From Agelaius tricolor (taxonomy: Eukaryota; Chordata; Aves; Passeriformes; Icteridae): a stretch of DNA of 64,000 nucleotides. Both the position numbers and the translations under genes were made by a program. Below the pieces are notes generated by a model. That model did no database searches and was not told the origin of the DNA. It saw nothing but the letters and a program-made list of their open reading frames with translations. How positions within the stretch are numbered: position 1 is the stretch's first letter; every line of letters begins with the position of its first letter. Shown here one piece after another: positions 1-11,756 of this stretch. The DNA is taken from the NCBI GenBank assembly GCA_023055355.1, contig JALJCS010000022.1, positions 12,221,501-12,285,500 of the forward strand, in the 5' to 3' direction.

Positions 1-187
1 ATGGCATGGGAAATGCTTTTCCAGGGCTAAAAATGTCCTTCTTTGGGAAATTTTGGTTTGGTTTTGGTTTTATAATGTGGTGGTTTGAGAGAGTCTTAAA
101 ATCTGCCAGTTTGATTTTGTCTAGGTGTGATCTTAGTGGTCTTTTTCTTTATAATAAAAAATAAATCCTAAAATACTTTGTCTAGCC

Positions 188-281
188 AATAGTGCTCCAT
201 TCCTGGAAGTGTCCAAGGTTGCAGCACCCTGGGATAGTGGAAGCTGTCCCTGTCCATGGCCGGGGGTGGGACTGGAGTTTC
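188..281 (+). mobile_element. CR1 3'-end fragment
   Basis: Typical CR1 tail phrases appear in order: CCATTCCTGGAAGTGTCCAA, GGGATAGTGGAAG and TGTCCCTGTCCATGG. It is a short 5'-truncated copy in the DOCK1 intron upstream of the first exon of the window. Confidence 0.75.
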
Positions 282-607
282 CAGGTGCCACAGCATGGAG
301 AGTGGCAGTGCTGAATGAAAAACCCATTTTTTATGTGAAATTCAGGAGTTTGTGCAGCCAGAAACCAATAAATTTACTGCAGAGCAGGGAAATCTGCAGC
401 TCCACTTCTCCAGCAGTCCTGCAGTAATTTTTATTATAAGACAATTATGATTGTGTGACCTTCTGCCCCCTCCTTCTCCCTCTAATGAGTTTTCCTGGAT
501 TAGCAAAGCCTCATTAACTCGAGCGAGACTTTGGGAAATATGTAAATAAAAGTTAGTTGTTTTGAAAACAGCATTTTATTGATCTGAGCAACAACATTTT
601 TCCTTAG

Positions 608-806
608 GTTCGTGCTGGAGCCCCTCCTGCCAAAAAAGATGCATTCTAGGTCGCAAGATAAATTGGACAAGGATGACCTAGATAAAGATAAAAAGGAAAA
701 GAAGAAGGAGAAGAGGAACAGCAAGCATCAAGAGATATTTGATAAAGAATTTAAATCTACTGATATTTCTCTGCAGCAGGCTGAAGCAGTGATCCTTTCA
801 GAAACG
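608..806 (+). CDS. DOCK1: DOCK1 coding exon (fourth from last)
   Basis: This is an internal coding exon of DOCK1 (DOCK180), the guanine nucleotide exchange factor that activates Rac downstream of integrins and engulfment receptors, working with ELMO and Crk. It is bounded by a pyrimidine-rich tract ending TTCCTTAG and by a donor CG|GTAACT. The first base completes a codon from the upstream exon, and 66 full codons follow, ending in phase 0. The translation starts FVLEPLLPKKMHSRSQDK, passes through a very Lys/Asp-rich stretch (KKEKKKEKRN) and ends at SDISLQQAEAVILSET-like residues. Family knowledge: this stretch follows the DHR2 catalytic domain, and the polybasic cluster of DOCK proteins is implicated in binding acidic phospholipids. 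The DHR2 exons lie upstream of the window. Identification rests on recognising the DOCK1 C-terminal sequence. Confidence 0.93.
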
Positions 807-3800
807 GTAACTTTATTAGCAAGGAAAGCTTTATCTAATTCTGAGCCATGTTCTCTCTCTTTTGAAATCAAAATGTTGATTTTTACCGTTTAGTTCCTTT
901 GTAGGCCAGAAATAACTCTGAGGGGATACACCAGAGTGTTAATATACATGCTAATGAATCAAAAATACAGATTTGATTTACAGTGGGGAAAAGATCCTCT
1001 GAAAATCTTCACCCAAAGCTCTGGGTGACTGTTTGACAAAGGAGCAGATGGCACAGCATAGCTGAAATTATTGCTGCCATCCCAGCAGCCTTTGGAACTG
1101 CTGCTTCCCAGTAGGTTGGGATGGATTTGCCCACATTTCACTGCAGGAGAGTGTTTGGTGGGACATTCCAAGGCCATTCTGTCAGCAGTTGTGTGTCCTT
1201 GAAGGGCTGTTTGGAGCAGAAAATCCTGAGCAGTTCCTGTGTGTAAGGATATTAAAACCAGGGCATATCTCCCTTAAACCCTCTCTTCTTGGCTTAGATT
1301 TAATTCACTGGAACTGTCCTCAAGGCTTAGGTAACCTGAGAAGTTGGAGCTGGGAAATTGAAAGCAGGGATGTCTAAAGCTGGAGCAGGGGGAGTGTGAA
1401 CTGACTGTGACCTCCAAATCTCTGCCTGGACACCTGTTTGGAGGCCAAGAGTTTAAAATTGCCTCCCAGAAATAAATGGAATATTCTTTTCAAGAGCTGC
1501 ACAAGTACTTGTGGAGCCAGCTTTGCACTCAGCAGAGTCTTGTTGGTGCTGTGTCATTGTTATTGGATTTTGAAACTTTCTCACCTGTGATAACTGGATC
1601 CTTTAATTCTTTCTGTTTGGTATTTATAGGAAGATATTTACATGTTCAGCCACACTTCCTCTGTTTTCTGGATTTTGCCCTCCTTTTCCACTCAGAGATG
1701 AGTTAATCTCTCACAGTTGTCTTGGGACAGCCTGAAAAATCAATTCTTGTGTTTAATGTGCCCAGTCAGAAACTCCAATAAAATCCCATCTGAGGGTTTC
1801 AGGCTCTTCAACTTTGAAACCAATGAGTTTTTCCATTGACTTCAGTATTGCATGAGCCTTGCTTTGGTTAAATGGAGATTCCCCCTGCACAGATTTCCAT
1901 GTCTCATGATTTTGCTGCCGTGCATTTCTCTCTGCACCTTGCAGCAGTTGTGTTTTGACTGATTGAGGACTGGGATCACCATGGCAGGACTTCCAATGGC
2001 ATCTCCCAGATCCCAAACAGACCAGCAGAGCTGGTGGAGTCTCACAGAAGAAGGAAATTGCATTTCAGGGCAGCTGAGTCAGCTGGAGCAGTTGGGAGGC
2101 ATCCAAGGATGCTGGGGAGCTGGCTGGTGTCACTGGGAGGAAACTGGGAGCTCTCAGAGGTCTTGGACACTGGAAAAGTTTATGACAGAAAAAATGCAAA
2201 TTCTGCCTGGAAAGGAGGGCAAAATAACCCCTCAGGGCATATTCCCATTTGGCATCTGAGGAGCAAAGCCCAACATGGTTTGACTCAAGTTCTTCCAATC
2301 TTCCCAGTCAGGAGCTTTCAGTGGCTGAGTGGTGTGAGCAATATTCCCTTGGTTATGGAGAGGGAGGGAGATGAAATGTCAGAACTGGTTACTTACAGTT
2401 ATTTTGAGCTTCTTCAAGTCCACAGATCAATAATATGAAAAGGAGTTTGCTGTTGAGAGAAAAACTCTCCCTTTTCAGCCTCTGCAGAAGCTTTGATGAG
2501 CTCCAAGACGACTGAGTCAATTTGGAACGTTTGGTGGGAGTGGGGTTCATTTTTAGGTGAAGCAGAAGAAACTCTTTGGAGATCAGTTTACACAAGCGCT
2601 TGCCCGATTCCCACTGCTGTCGTCTGGAATTTTGAACAGATAAAATCAAGGATGAGTTTAAAGATAAAATTTGTCTAAAAATTTTTGCGTGCTGGAGGCA
2701 TCCCCTGTTAATGATGTGAAGGGAAATTTGGTAGGAATTCAGCTTTCCCTGTGTTCAACATTCATGTGCAAGTTCCCTTTTTAAGCTGAAATTACTCCCA
2801 AAGCACTCCTACCACCGTGCTGTCTGGAGAAAAAGGCATTTTGCTTTTTCCTGCATTAAGAACTTGGAAGAAGAAAGTTTGCTAGATTAAAAGTGGTTAA
2901 GAAAAAAAAATAAGGGTTGGATTTTTTAAAAAAGAGAACTTGGGAGTACAGGTTTGTCTAGAAATGGAAATTAAACTTTAAAAAGTTTTTAAAGTGACAT
3001 TTTAGTAATTAATACTTTAAGTTACTAAGTGTTTTATTACAGATACTGGGTTCATTGTGCTGAGAATTTTACAGCTCGTTGTGCTGTCACTCATTCGGTT
3101 AAAACATTTCAGTTATTTGGTGAATTTTTTTAACAGATTCTTAGTTCTGACTTCTGAAATATTTGGGGATTTTACAGCAGAAGACAAATTTCCAGAGAAA
3201 ATCATGTGAGAGAAAGGCCAGTGGCCATCCCTATCTCTGCAGAGCTCCTGCTGCTCTTCCCAATAATGCTGCTGTGTAAAGAAATGAGTGTTTCCAGTCT
3301 TCTGTGGGCTCTTCTTTTTTCCAATCAAATGAATCACCGTGGAAGAACATGGGGAAATTCTAAAACTGCAGAATTATTTCATGGAGTGTTTAGGTTTGCA
3401 TGGAAAAGCAGCATTCAGAGTCTGTTTAATTGAATGGTTTAAATACTCTTCCTCAAATTTCACTGCACTCACCATGAATTTATTGACTGATCAAACCCCA
3501 GGCCTTAATTACATAAAACAACAAAGATAAATCAAGCACTTGAGTATGTGAAGATACCAGTAATATCTTCATCATTTCCAACAGATTTATTATCTTCTTT
3601 TAAGTATCACATCAACTTCTTCAGCATAAATTGTCCTTGTTTACTTTGATCCCAGGAGCTGAGAGCAAAGCCAGCTCTGAGGCCAGGTAGTTAGCAGAGC
3701 CCTGGGAGGCTGCAGTTGGAAATCAGAAGAACAGGCTGTGTTTTATTGATTTGGTGGTGTCTAACATCACTCACCATTGATCTGCCCTTGGCTAGACCAG

Positions 3801-3958
3801 GAAAAATTAGCAATGGCTTCATTATGGATTGGTGGCCTCCCAAGAGCTCATATTCCTCTGCAGATCTGTGATTTGTGTGGAGCTCTCAGAGGAGCCCCAA
3901 GCTGTCAATCACAGGAGAAGTTGACATTGATTTCACATTTATTTATTTCAGTAATTAC

Positions 3959-4135
3959 AGAGTGGGTTAACTTGGGGACCTGCCTCCAGTTGGTTTTTCT
4001 CTTGATTCTGGCATGTTTCCTTCACCAATTAACGTGTTTTCCATAGTTGCTTTTTTATCTGCCCCTGAAAAAGTGGTTGCTTAGCTTATCCATTCTACTA
4101 AAAATATGCTTGAAAGGATGTGGAGAGCAGAAACC
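3959..4135 (+). repeat. Direct duplication, copy 1 of 2 (DOCK1 intron)
   Basis: Starts AGAGTGGGTTAACTTGGGGA and ends before CTCTGG. It matches 4793-4975 in the same orientation with scattered substitutions and small indels. The offset is 834 bp. No match to CR1 or to the LTR families of the window was recognised. Confidence 0.8.
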
Positions 4136-4792
4136 TCTGGAATCTCTAGAATTTTATTTTAGCATCAAAACAATTTCTTAGAGGTCACCCTGAGGTCTTG
4201 ATGAGCTTTCCAAAAAAAAGGTTCATACTTTTTGGTCATTCATTTGTTGTAGAAGGGTCTCACAGGCACAATCTTTGATGCAAAGCCTTTTAGGGTTTGT
4301 TTTCTAAAAAGAAAATTTCAGATTTCTCCTTCCCAACATACTTCATAGAAATCCAAACATTGGGAAATGACGAAATCCTTTGAAAAAGCCTGGATTGCTC
4401 CTGGCACTTTCTGTTTTGTCCCACTGCAGCACCTTGGAGTAATTCCCCTTTTAACTTCAGGCTGCTGCTCCATTTTCTGGGATCTGTTTGAAATAAAAGC
4501 TTCATTTTTTCCACTATGATTCCTGTTAATATGGAGGTGGTGAATGGGGAAATCAGAAGAGCTCAGAATTAAACTCAGTAAAAAGAATTGCCTTAACTAA
4601 AGCATGAGTTGCCCATCAGATTACAAATATCTTTTGAGGGTTGCTGATGGAAAATTTGAATGGATTATGAAGCAGCCAGAGGGAAAAAAAAAAAAAAGAG
4701 AGATTTCAATTAATTCAATATTAGCACAATCAGGAGCCACCAAGAAAGTGTTTCTAGACAGGTGATGTCTTCATCAAAAGAGAGTTTGATGA

Positions 4793-4975
4793 AGAGTGGG
4801 TTAACTTGGGGACCTGCCTCCGGTTGGTTTTTCTCTTGATTCTGGTGTGTTTCCTTCACCAATTAACCTGATTTCCTGAGTTGCTTTTTTGTAATTATCT
4901 GCCCCTGAAAAAGCATTTGCTTTGCTTATCCATTCTGCTAAAAATACACTTGAAAGGATGTGGGAAGCAGGAACC
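4793..4975 (+). repeat. Direct duplication, copy 2 of 2 (DOCK1 intron)
   Basis: Same block as 3959-4135, with CCGGTTGG for CCAGTTGG, TGTGTTTCC for CATGTTTCC and a six-base gain (GTAATT) after the TTTTTT run. A local segmental duplication or two copies of an unlisted repeat would both explain it. Confidence 0.8.
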
Positions 4976-5282
4976 TGGTTAAATGGTTAAAGAGGTAAAT
5001 TTTAACAGGAAAGGAGATATGTGTGAGAAAAAATAAAGCTTTTGAGTGCTGTGTAATGTGCTGTGAGACTCTAAAGTTCCTCGGGTGTTACTAAACAAGT
5101 GTTTGGGGAATTAGCTCAGCAATCCAGACCAGGCTGGGAGAAGGGAGGACCCTGGAGCTGGGACTCAGCAATATTGGCTGTTAGTGCTGCTGTCACCCTG
5201 TATGGCATCAAACCATGGCAGTTCCACCTCTGACACTCATTTCTCTGCTTTCCTTGCCCCCCTCCCTGGTTGTGTCCCCCAG

Positions 5283-5436
5283 ATCAGCCCCCTGAGGCCG
5301 CAGAGACCCAAGAGCCAGGTGCTGAACGTGATGTCCAGCGAGCGGCGATTCTCCGTGTCCCCAGGGTCACCCAGCTCCCAGCTGAGCCCGCCCCCCATCA
5401 CCCCTCGGACCAAACTCGCCTTCAGCATCCAGCCCA
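5283..5436 (+). CDS. DOCK1: DOCK1 coding exon (third from last)
   Basis: The acceptor is CCCCCAG and the donor is CCCA|GTAAGT, a strong match to consensus. The exon opens in phase 0 with ISPLRPQRPKSQVLNVM, followed by SSERRFSVSPGSPSSQ and PPPITPRTKLAFSIQP, and leaves one base (A) that completes an Asn codon with the next exon. This is the Ser/Pro-rich regulatory tail of DOCK1; several SP and TP dipeptides are possible proline-directed phosphorylation sites (inference). GC content and CpG use (for example AGCGAGCGGCG) are clearly higher than in the surrounding intron, as expected for coding sequence. It lies 4.5 kb from the preceding exon. Confidence 0.93.
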
Positions 5437-5550
5437 GTAAGTCTTCTCTCTGAAATAAACTCCTTTTAGTGTGGAAATGCATGTCCTGAGCAGTTCTTCA
5501 CACCCTGCCTTGAGTTGCACCATCACCAGGGTATTTCTTGCACCAGGTAT

Positions 5551-6007
5551 TGATCCCTCAGGTTTCTGTTTTTCTATTTTCCCATTCTGTGCTGCTTTAG
5601 TGGGTGGGTCTGGGCTTCACAGCAGGGCATGCTGAGCTCTGTGCACAGAGCAGGGAGACAAAACAATTCCTGCTCCAGCTGGGCACCAAGGACAAATGAT
5701 CCAAATCTCAGCCCCAGAGCACAAACCCCGTGGGCTGGAGAGAGAAAAACAAGGATGGGACTGCAGGGGCTAAAGCTGGAATGGGACAATGAACTGCAAG
5801 ATGCAAATGGAGCAGAACTGATCCCAGGGACAGAGCCCGTGCCCGGCCGTGCATTTTGGGGCCATTTTGGTTCATCTTGGGTGCAGCCCTGGCTGGGCTC
5901 TGGTGCTGCCCAAGGTGGATCCATGGAGGAGATGCTTTGAATAAATCCCTGCTTTATTCTGGAGCTCTGTCCAGCCTCTGCTCCAGGGCAGCCTGCACAA
6001 AGCATCA
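5551..6007 (+). mobile_element. Solo LTR, family 1 copy A, 4-bp TSD
   Basis: A 457-bp element bounded TGATCCCTCAGG...AAAGCATCA and flanked by the identical tetranucleotide GTAT (5547-5550 and 6008-6011). It matches 29888-30341 and 45672-46428 on the opposite strand. AATAAA at 5940-5945, 62 bases before the end, sets the sense strand. The TG...CA ends and the 4-bp target duplication are typical of solo LTRs of class I (ERV1-like) endogenous retroviruses. No internal retroviral genes are present. Confidence 0.85.
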
Positions 6008-9000
6008 GTATTACTTAACCTCTTACCTTTGCCTGCAAAAATTAATTCAGTATTTTACAAAAGCAAGCAGAATCATTGCAGTGAAACAGTTCTTTTCAAG
6101 TCATCATTAACAATTAATTAGGTGTAGAGTAGCAGTCAAAAATTCATGTTGTGAATGTGAACACTTGATCCCATATTGAGCGTTTTGGAGCACAAAGGCT
6201 TAAGAAGTAATATTTTTTGTAATCGTACATTAAAAAAAACTTCTCTTTGACATGGTGTGAGTACAAACCAGAAGGGAAAATAAAGGTCAGGCTTTTTGAA
6301 GTAGTTTTTGCTTGACATTGACATCTATCACTCAGCTTTTCTGTAAAGTAGCATCTGTTTGCTTCAGTCTGCAGCAAACCCTATTGCAGAGCTGGGTGTA
6401 ATCCAACACCTGTTTCTTTACCAGTGCTCTTTCCCAAACCTGTTATTCAGAGTTTGCAGCTGCCAGCGTGTGACAAAAAAGAAAAAAAAAAAATCTTTTT
6501 TATACATGTCCCCAAATCCAACTCCAGTGGCCAAGAGTTCAGTGTTAGTAAGGAGGAGAAGAGATGATCAGTCTTCAGAAGAAAAATCTTTTCCATCAAG
6601 GTCACTGCTTTATTTACTGGCTGTGGTACTTCAAAATTTTTTCTCCTAAACAGTCAGACACACAAAGCAAATATTTTGATTACAATGAACTTATAACTCT
6701 CACCTTCCTTTACAATTTTATATCCAGAAACTAAGAACTAAAAATGCTATAAACAGGGAATACAGAGAACTAGGGGATATATACTTCTGCAAAAGATATT
6801 TTAATTGGATTTTTTGATCATATGTAAATTTTATTAACACTTAATTTGATTTCTCTTTTTTAAAAGTATCTGAAGTTACCAGGTATCTCTGAGAATATTT
6901 TTGTGCTAGAGATTGGTGGATGTTACATAAAATAGGATAAGCTTATTGCACCAGTCTAGAATCATTTCAGGAATTACAGTGATAATTTTTTTTAGGAATT
7001 CCAAGGATAAAGAAGTTCCTTCAGAGCCCAAATTGGCTAAAAGCAGTTATTGGGTTGCTAAGCAATCCTGGCTGCCTGTTAGCTGGCACTTGAGGAGAAG
7101 GGAGTGGAAAATGTGATCATTAGGGTAAGAGGAAAAAAAAAGGGTCCCTTAACTGATCCTTTGCCAGCTCCAAGATCTTCCCAGTGGCACATGTCCAGCA
7201 AGGAACAAATATTCAGAGCACACTCACCTGATGAACCACCTTGAATAATGAATTTCACTGAATAATGGGAGCACACCAGAAATTTGGGGTAATTATTTTA
7301 GTGACCTTCTTAGGGTGGTTTAGTTCAGCTGAGGAAATCAACAGATCTGCAGCAAATAGATTTTCTTGGGACAACACTTGGAATTGCTGGATTTGTTCAA
7401 TACCTGCTGGAGGGGAGATGTTCCCTGGATTTCACTGAATTCTGGGGAAGATCAAATCATTGTTTCTCAGGATAGAATTCTTGTTGTTCCACTAAACAGC
7501 TGCCAGATGAATGCAAACACTTTGCTCGTGTATTTCGTGAGCTCTTCCCGTGGGTGGAAATGCTCTGCCCACACTTGCAGGGGTTTATTTATGTGGATCC
7601 TTCATCAGGATGAGGTTGGGAAGGTGCCACGGACAGGCTGCAGGAAATTCCAGCTGCAGCAGGAGCTGGGGGATGTAGGGAAAGGGGGAGAAGCAGAGCA
7701 GGACACGACTGCAGGGACAGTTGGGTTCCATCCAGGTTCTTCAAGCAGAGTTGCCTCCACACCTTGTTTCCTCTCCAGCTCTGCTGAAAACATTCCTCAG
7801 ATGTTTCCTGAAAAACTGCCTTTCCATGGGTCTTCCAAGGATCTGTTAAAAGAAACAAAGGATTTGGGTTATTCCTAACAAAATGGGTCTCACCATCCTC
7901 TTGGGAGCACCTTGGCTTAGGTGAAGTCAGAAGTTTTATCATGGAAGAAGTGAAACCTTGTTAGTTGAAAAAATATCGTCTAGAATGCAAAGCTGAAGTG
8001 TTCAGGGGGTTAAATTTGCTTTATTTTTGGGAAATTGTGTGTTATTCCACTCAGTTTCCCAAGGAATGTTTACAAAGAGGCCTAAAAACAAAATATGGAA
8101 AGGTTTCTCTTTCTGAAGCAGCATTCAAGGTTTTGCTAAAGCTCTAACTAAACACACAAAAGAAAATGCCATTTCCCAAATTCTTCCCTATATTATCCTA
8201 AATTGCATGGAAAAACCAACCAAAAATTCAGATATCAACATATGTAGCTAAGATACAGATGTTCAGTAGTGGGGGAGCTGTGCAGGACCTGTGCCGAGGA
8301 GTTGTTTTGTGACGTTAAATATCTCAGATTCCTGAGTTCTTTAGAATGGATGGGGAGTTCATCCAGAATGGACAGGGAAGTTCATTCCCAGAATCAATCT
8401 TTAGTTACAAATGCACAGTGTGGTTTTCCAGCTGCAGTTCAGTTCCATGAAGGAGGAGATTCTCATGGAGGTGCAGAAAGGAAACTCTTAGGAACGTCTG
8501 GGGAATGGAGAAATCCTCTCTGTAGAAAGGGAAGGATGAAAAACAGGAGCAATGGAAAAAGCAATGAGAAATTCAGGTCCTGGTGGACAAACAACATTTT
8601 CAGCCTATTGGAGAGGAAGCCACTGAAAATGTGGAGTCCCAGGATGGAAAATAACCTTTTTCTTCATGTAGTCAAGAGTTCAGGTGGAAGGATGAGGAGT
8701 AAAATTACAGTTTTCAGTGACAAATCAATAGAGCCACCTTATAGTTAAATTGTGTTGTGAGAGGCCATTTTAGAGAACAATAAAATCACACTTTTAATAA
8801 AATATTGATATGAGCTTTGCAATAAAAACATCTGCATAAATAAGTCCTCTCTTGTTTCACAAATCACCCCAGTAAAATAAAATAGAAATCACCTTTTTTT
8901 TTTTCCTAAATAAAGTTCCCTCATTTATAAACAAATCATTTCAGTTTCTTATCTCATAGAGATCGCAGTGGGTTTTATTAAAATGACTGAATTAAAATGA

Positions 9001-9556
9001 CTGTATTAAAATGACTGAATTACCCTGAAATACACCGTGGGGGGATTTCTCCCCAAAAACCTATGTATCACTCAGGCTTCAATAAACTTTATTGTCCCTC
9101 AGGCTATTTGCCTCTCCAGCACATACCTGGGAGGATTTATCTGCTAAGAAGAGGGAATTTTCTACCCAGCACACAGGAATAATAAATGTTTGGTACTTTC
9201 TCGTGCATGATTTTATTTACTCAACAACTAATGGCTGCTCATTTGTTATAGTTACCTGGAGCCTGAAAGTCTTGGAGAGAGATGTACTTAATTCCAGGCT
9301 TTCATTTGTGCATTTTATTAACAGGGAACTTTGATTTTACTGGGAGAAAGTCAATAAAACTTAGCCAGATTGCATTTTCCTTGTGCACTTTGCAAAACTT
9401 TTTAATGTACAATGTGTTTTAATGTGCAAGGCGAGCTTGAAGGTGGGGAGATTATATTTTCTAAGCTGTGAATATTTTGGCGGGAAACATGAAACAAAAA
9501 TTATGTTTTATTAAAAACAGGGGGTTGTTCAAGTATTTTGAGGGCATTTTAAAGTG

Positions 9557-9712
9557 AGTCCAAGGACAAGTTGGGCAGGGCTTGGAGCAAGTGGAGGGTG
9601 ACAGTGGAAGGTGATAGTGGAAGGTGATAGTGGGAGTCCATCACCTCATGGATCACTGGATGATCCATGAGGTCCCTCCCACCCCAAACCATTCTGGAAT
9701 GGCAGGATTCAG
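9557..9712 (+). mobile_element. CR1 3'-end fragment with internal short repeats
   Basis: Recognisable tail phrases are GTCCAAGGACAAGTTGGGCA, TTGGAGCAA and GTCCCTCCCACCCCAAACCA. The middle carries three imperfect copies of AGTGGAAGGTGAT and a perfect 12-bp inverted repeat (9644-9655 and 9661-9672). It ends about 35 bases before the acceptor of the penultimate DOCK1 exon. Confidence 0.65.
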
Positions 9713-9748
9713 CTGCTGGCAGGGTTAACCCAGTGTTGTCTCTTGCAG

Positions 9749-9894
9749 ATCTGGAGCTGAATGGGATGTCCAGCTCCGACATCCCCGACGTTCCCCCTCC
9801 TCTGCCCCTCAAAGGAAGCACGGCCGACTACGGGAACCTCATGGAGAGCCAGGACTTGATCAGCCCCACCACGTCCCCCCCTGCCCACCAACGG
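9749..9894 (+). CDS. DOCK1: DOCK1 coding exon (penultimate)
   Basis: The acceptor is TCTCTTGCAG and the donor is CGG|GTGAGT. The first two bases complete Asn, then LELNGMSSSDIPDVPPPLP, LKGSTADYGNLMESQDL and ISPTTSPPAHQR, ending in phase 0. PPPLPLK (DVPPPLPLKG) has the PxLPxK form that binds the N-terminal SH3 domain of Crk, the established partner of the DOCK180 C-terminus. The donor is immediately followed by a long minisatellite: its first degenerate unit begins with the GTGAGT itself. The tail sequence is typical of DOCK1 and distinct from DOCK2 and DOCK5. Confidence 0.93.
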
Positions 9895-11246
9895 GTGAGT
9901 CCCTGAGAATGAGCCCTCCTGCACTTCTTGTTTCCAGAGAATGATCCCTTCTGGAGCTCCTTCTCCCACAGAATGAGCCCTTCTGCAGTTCCTTGTTTCC
10001 AGAGAATGATCCCTTCTGCAGTTCCTTGTCCCAGAGAATGAGCCCTCCTGCAGTTCTTGTCCCAGAGAATGATCCCTCCTGCAGCTCCTTCTCCCAGAGA
10101 ATGATCCTTCCTGTAGTTCCTTATTCCCAGAGAATGATCCCTCCTGCAGCTCCTTCTCCCAGAGAATGATCCCTCCTGCAGTTCCTTATTCCCAGAGAAT
10201 GATCCCTTCTGCAGTTCCTTATGCCCAGAGAAGGATCCCTCCTGCAGTTCCTTATGCCCAGAGAATGATCCCTTCTGCAGTTCCTTATTCCCAGAGAATG
10301 ATGCCTTCTTCAGTTCCTTATTCCCAGAGAATGATGCCTTCTTCAGTTCCTTATTCCCAGAGAATGATCCCTCCTGCAGTTCCTTATTCCCAGAGAATGA
10401 TCCCTCCTGCAGTTCCTTCTCCCAGAGAATGATCCCTCCTGCAGTTCCTTATTCCCAGAGAATGATCCCTCCTGCAGCTCCTTCTCCCAGAGAATGATCC
10501 CTCCTGCAGTTCCTTGTTTCCAGAGAATGATCCCTTCTGCAGTTCCTTGTCCCAGAGAATGAGCCCTCCTGCAGTTCTTGTCCCACAGAATGATCCCTCC
10601 TGCAGCTCCTTCTCCCAGAGAATGATCCCTCCTGCAGTTCCTTATTCCCAGAGAAGGATCCCTCCTGCAGTTCCTTATGCCCAGAGAATGATCCCTTCTG
10701 CAGTTCCTTATTCCCAGAGAATGATGCCTTCTTCAGTTCCTTATTCCCAGAGAATGATGCCTTCTTCAGTTCCTTATTCCCAGAGAATGATGCCTTCTTC
10801 AGTTCCTTATTCCCAGAGAATGATCCCTCCTGCAGTTCCTTCTCCCAGAGAATGATCCCTCCTGCAGTTCCTTATTCCCAGAGAATGATCCCTCCTGCAG
10901 TTCTTGGTCCCAGAGAATGATCCCTCCTGTAGTTCCTTATTCCCAGAGAATGATCCCTTCTGCAGTTCTTGTCCCTGAGAATGATCCCTCCTGCAGTTCC
11001 TTATTCCCAGAGAATGATCCCTCCTGCAGTTCCTTCTCCCAGAGAATGATCCCTCCTGCAGTTCCTTCTCCCAGAGAATGATCCCTCCTGCAGTTCCTTA
11101 TTCCCAGAGAATGATCCCTCCTGCAGTTCTTGGTCCCAGAGAATGATCCCTCCTGTAGTTCCTTATTCCCAGAGAATGATCCCTCCTGCAGTTCCTTATT
11201 CCCTGAGAATGATCCCTCCTGCAGTTCTTGGTCCCTGAGCCCTCCC
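9895..11246 (+). repeat. 32-bp minisatellite starting at the DOCK1 splice donor
   Basis: About 41 tandem units with consensus close to AGAGAATGATCCCTCCTGCA plus GTTCCTTATTCCC, 31-33 bp each. The first degenerate unit starts at the donor (GTGAGTCCCTGAGAATGAGC), so no ordinary intron separates exon and array. Several higher-order blocks repeat: the run with ATGCCTTCTTCAGTTCC units near 10.29 kb recurs near 10.72 kb. Every unit holds a pyrimidine stretch followed by GCAG, which resembles a 3' splice site. Where units are 33 bp a frame stays open and yields an 11-residue repeat (MIPPAVPYSQR), a by-product of the period. Confidence 0.95.
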
Positions 11247-11756
11247 AGGGGAGTTGGGATCCTGCTCCTGCATCCATCAGCTGATCCAGAGGGCTCTGCA
11301 GTGCCAGGAGGGTGAGGGAGCAGCAGAACCTGAAGGAAAGTTGGCTTCACTCTGGGCAATTCCAAGGCAGATGTTGTCAGGTTTGTTGGGCAGGGAGCTT
11401 TAACTAGCAGGAGCAGCAAATTGGATTTAAAGCCTTTCAGTCCTGTGTCAGGAAAGGAAATAAAACATGAACCTGCCACCTTCCCTTCCTGGAGCTCTGC
11501 TCTGCCAGCGTTCAGTCACCACTCATTTATTTCCTTGAGGCAAACTCGTGTCCCCTTTGAGGCAAGGAGCTCAGAAACTCTTCATCACCAACAGGGTTTG
11601 CAGCTTTCTGAGGAAAATTCGCTTTTTCAGCTTTGTTTCCTGTAGCTGGAAGCTTTTAAAAATAATATGGTCCTTTTCTTTAAAGCAGCACTTTTGAGAA
11701 ATGCCTTTTATTTTCTCTATGGGCAAAAAAAATACATTTAATGGGGTTTGGAGTGT

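Larger units (their letters stand above)
807..5282 (+). other. DOCK1: DOCK1 intron (4.5 kb)
   Basis: Intron between the SET and ISP codons of DOCK1, with GTAACT donor and CCCCCAG acceptor. It contains no gene-like frame. The one structured feature is a direct duplication of about 180 bp (3959-4135 and 4793-4975). Otherwise it is AT-rich unique sequence with short A runs, such as 4683-4698. Confidence 0.85.
5437..9748 (+). other. DOCK1: DOCK1 intron (4.3 kb)
   Basis: Intron holding a solo LTR (5551-6007) shortly after the donor and a CR1 tail with a 12-bp perfect hairpin just before the acceptor. A 16-bp unit (AAAATGACTGAATT type) occurs three times at about 8981-9023. The rest is AT-rich and shows no coding signal on either strand. 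Confidence 0.85.

Noticed and set aside
10166..11479. Frames with MIPPAVPYSQR repeats and the long minus-strand frame
   Set aside because: They come from the 33-bp units of the DOCK1 intronic minisatellite. Reading on from the exon through the donor meets a stop in the fourth codon.
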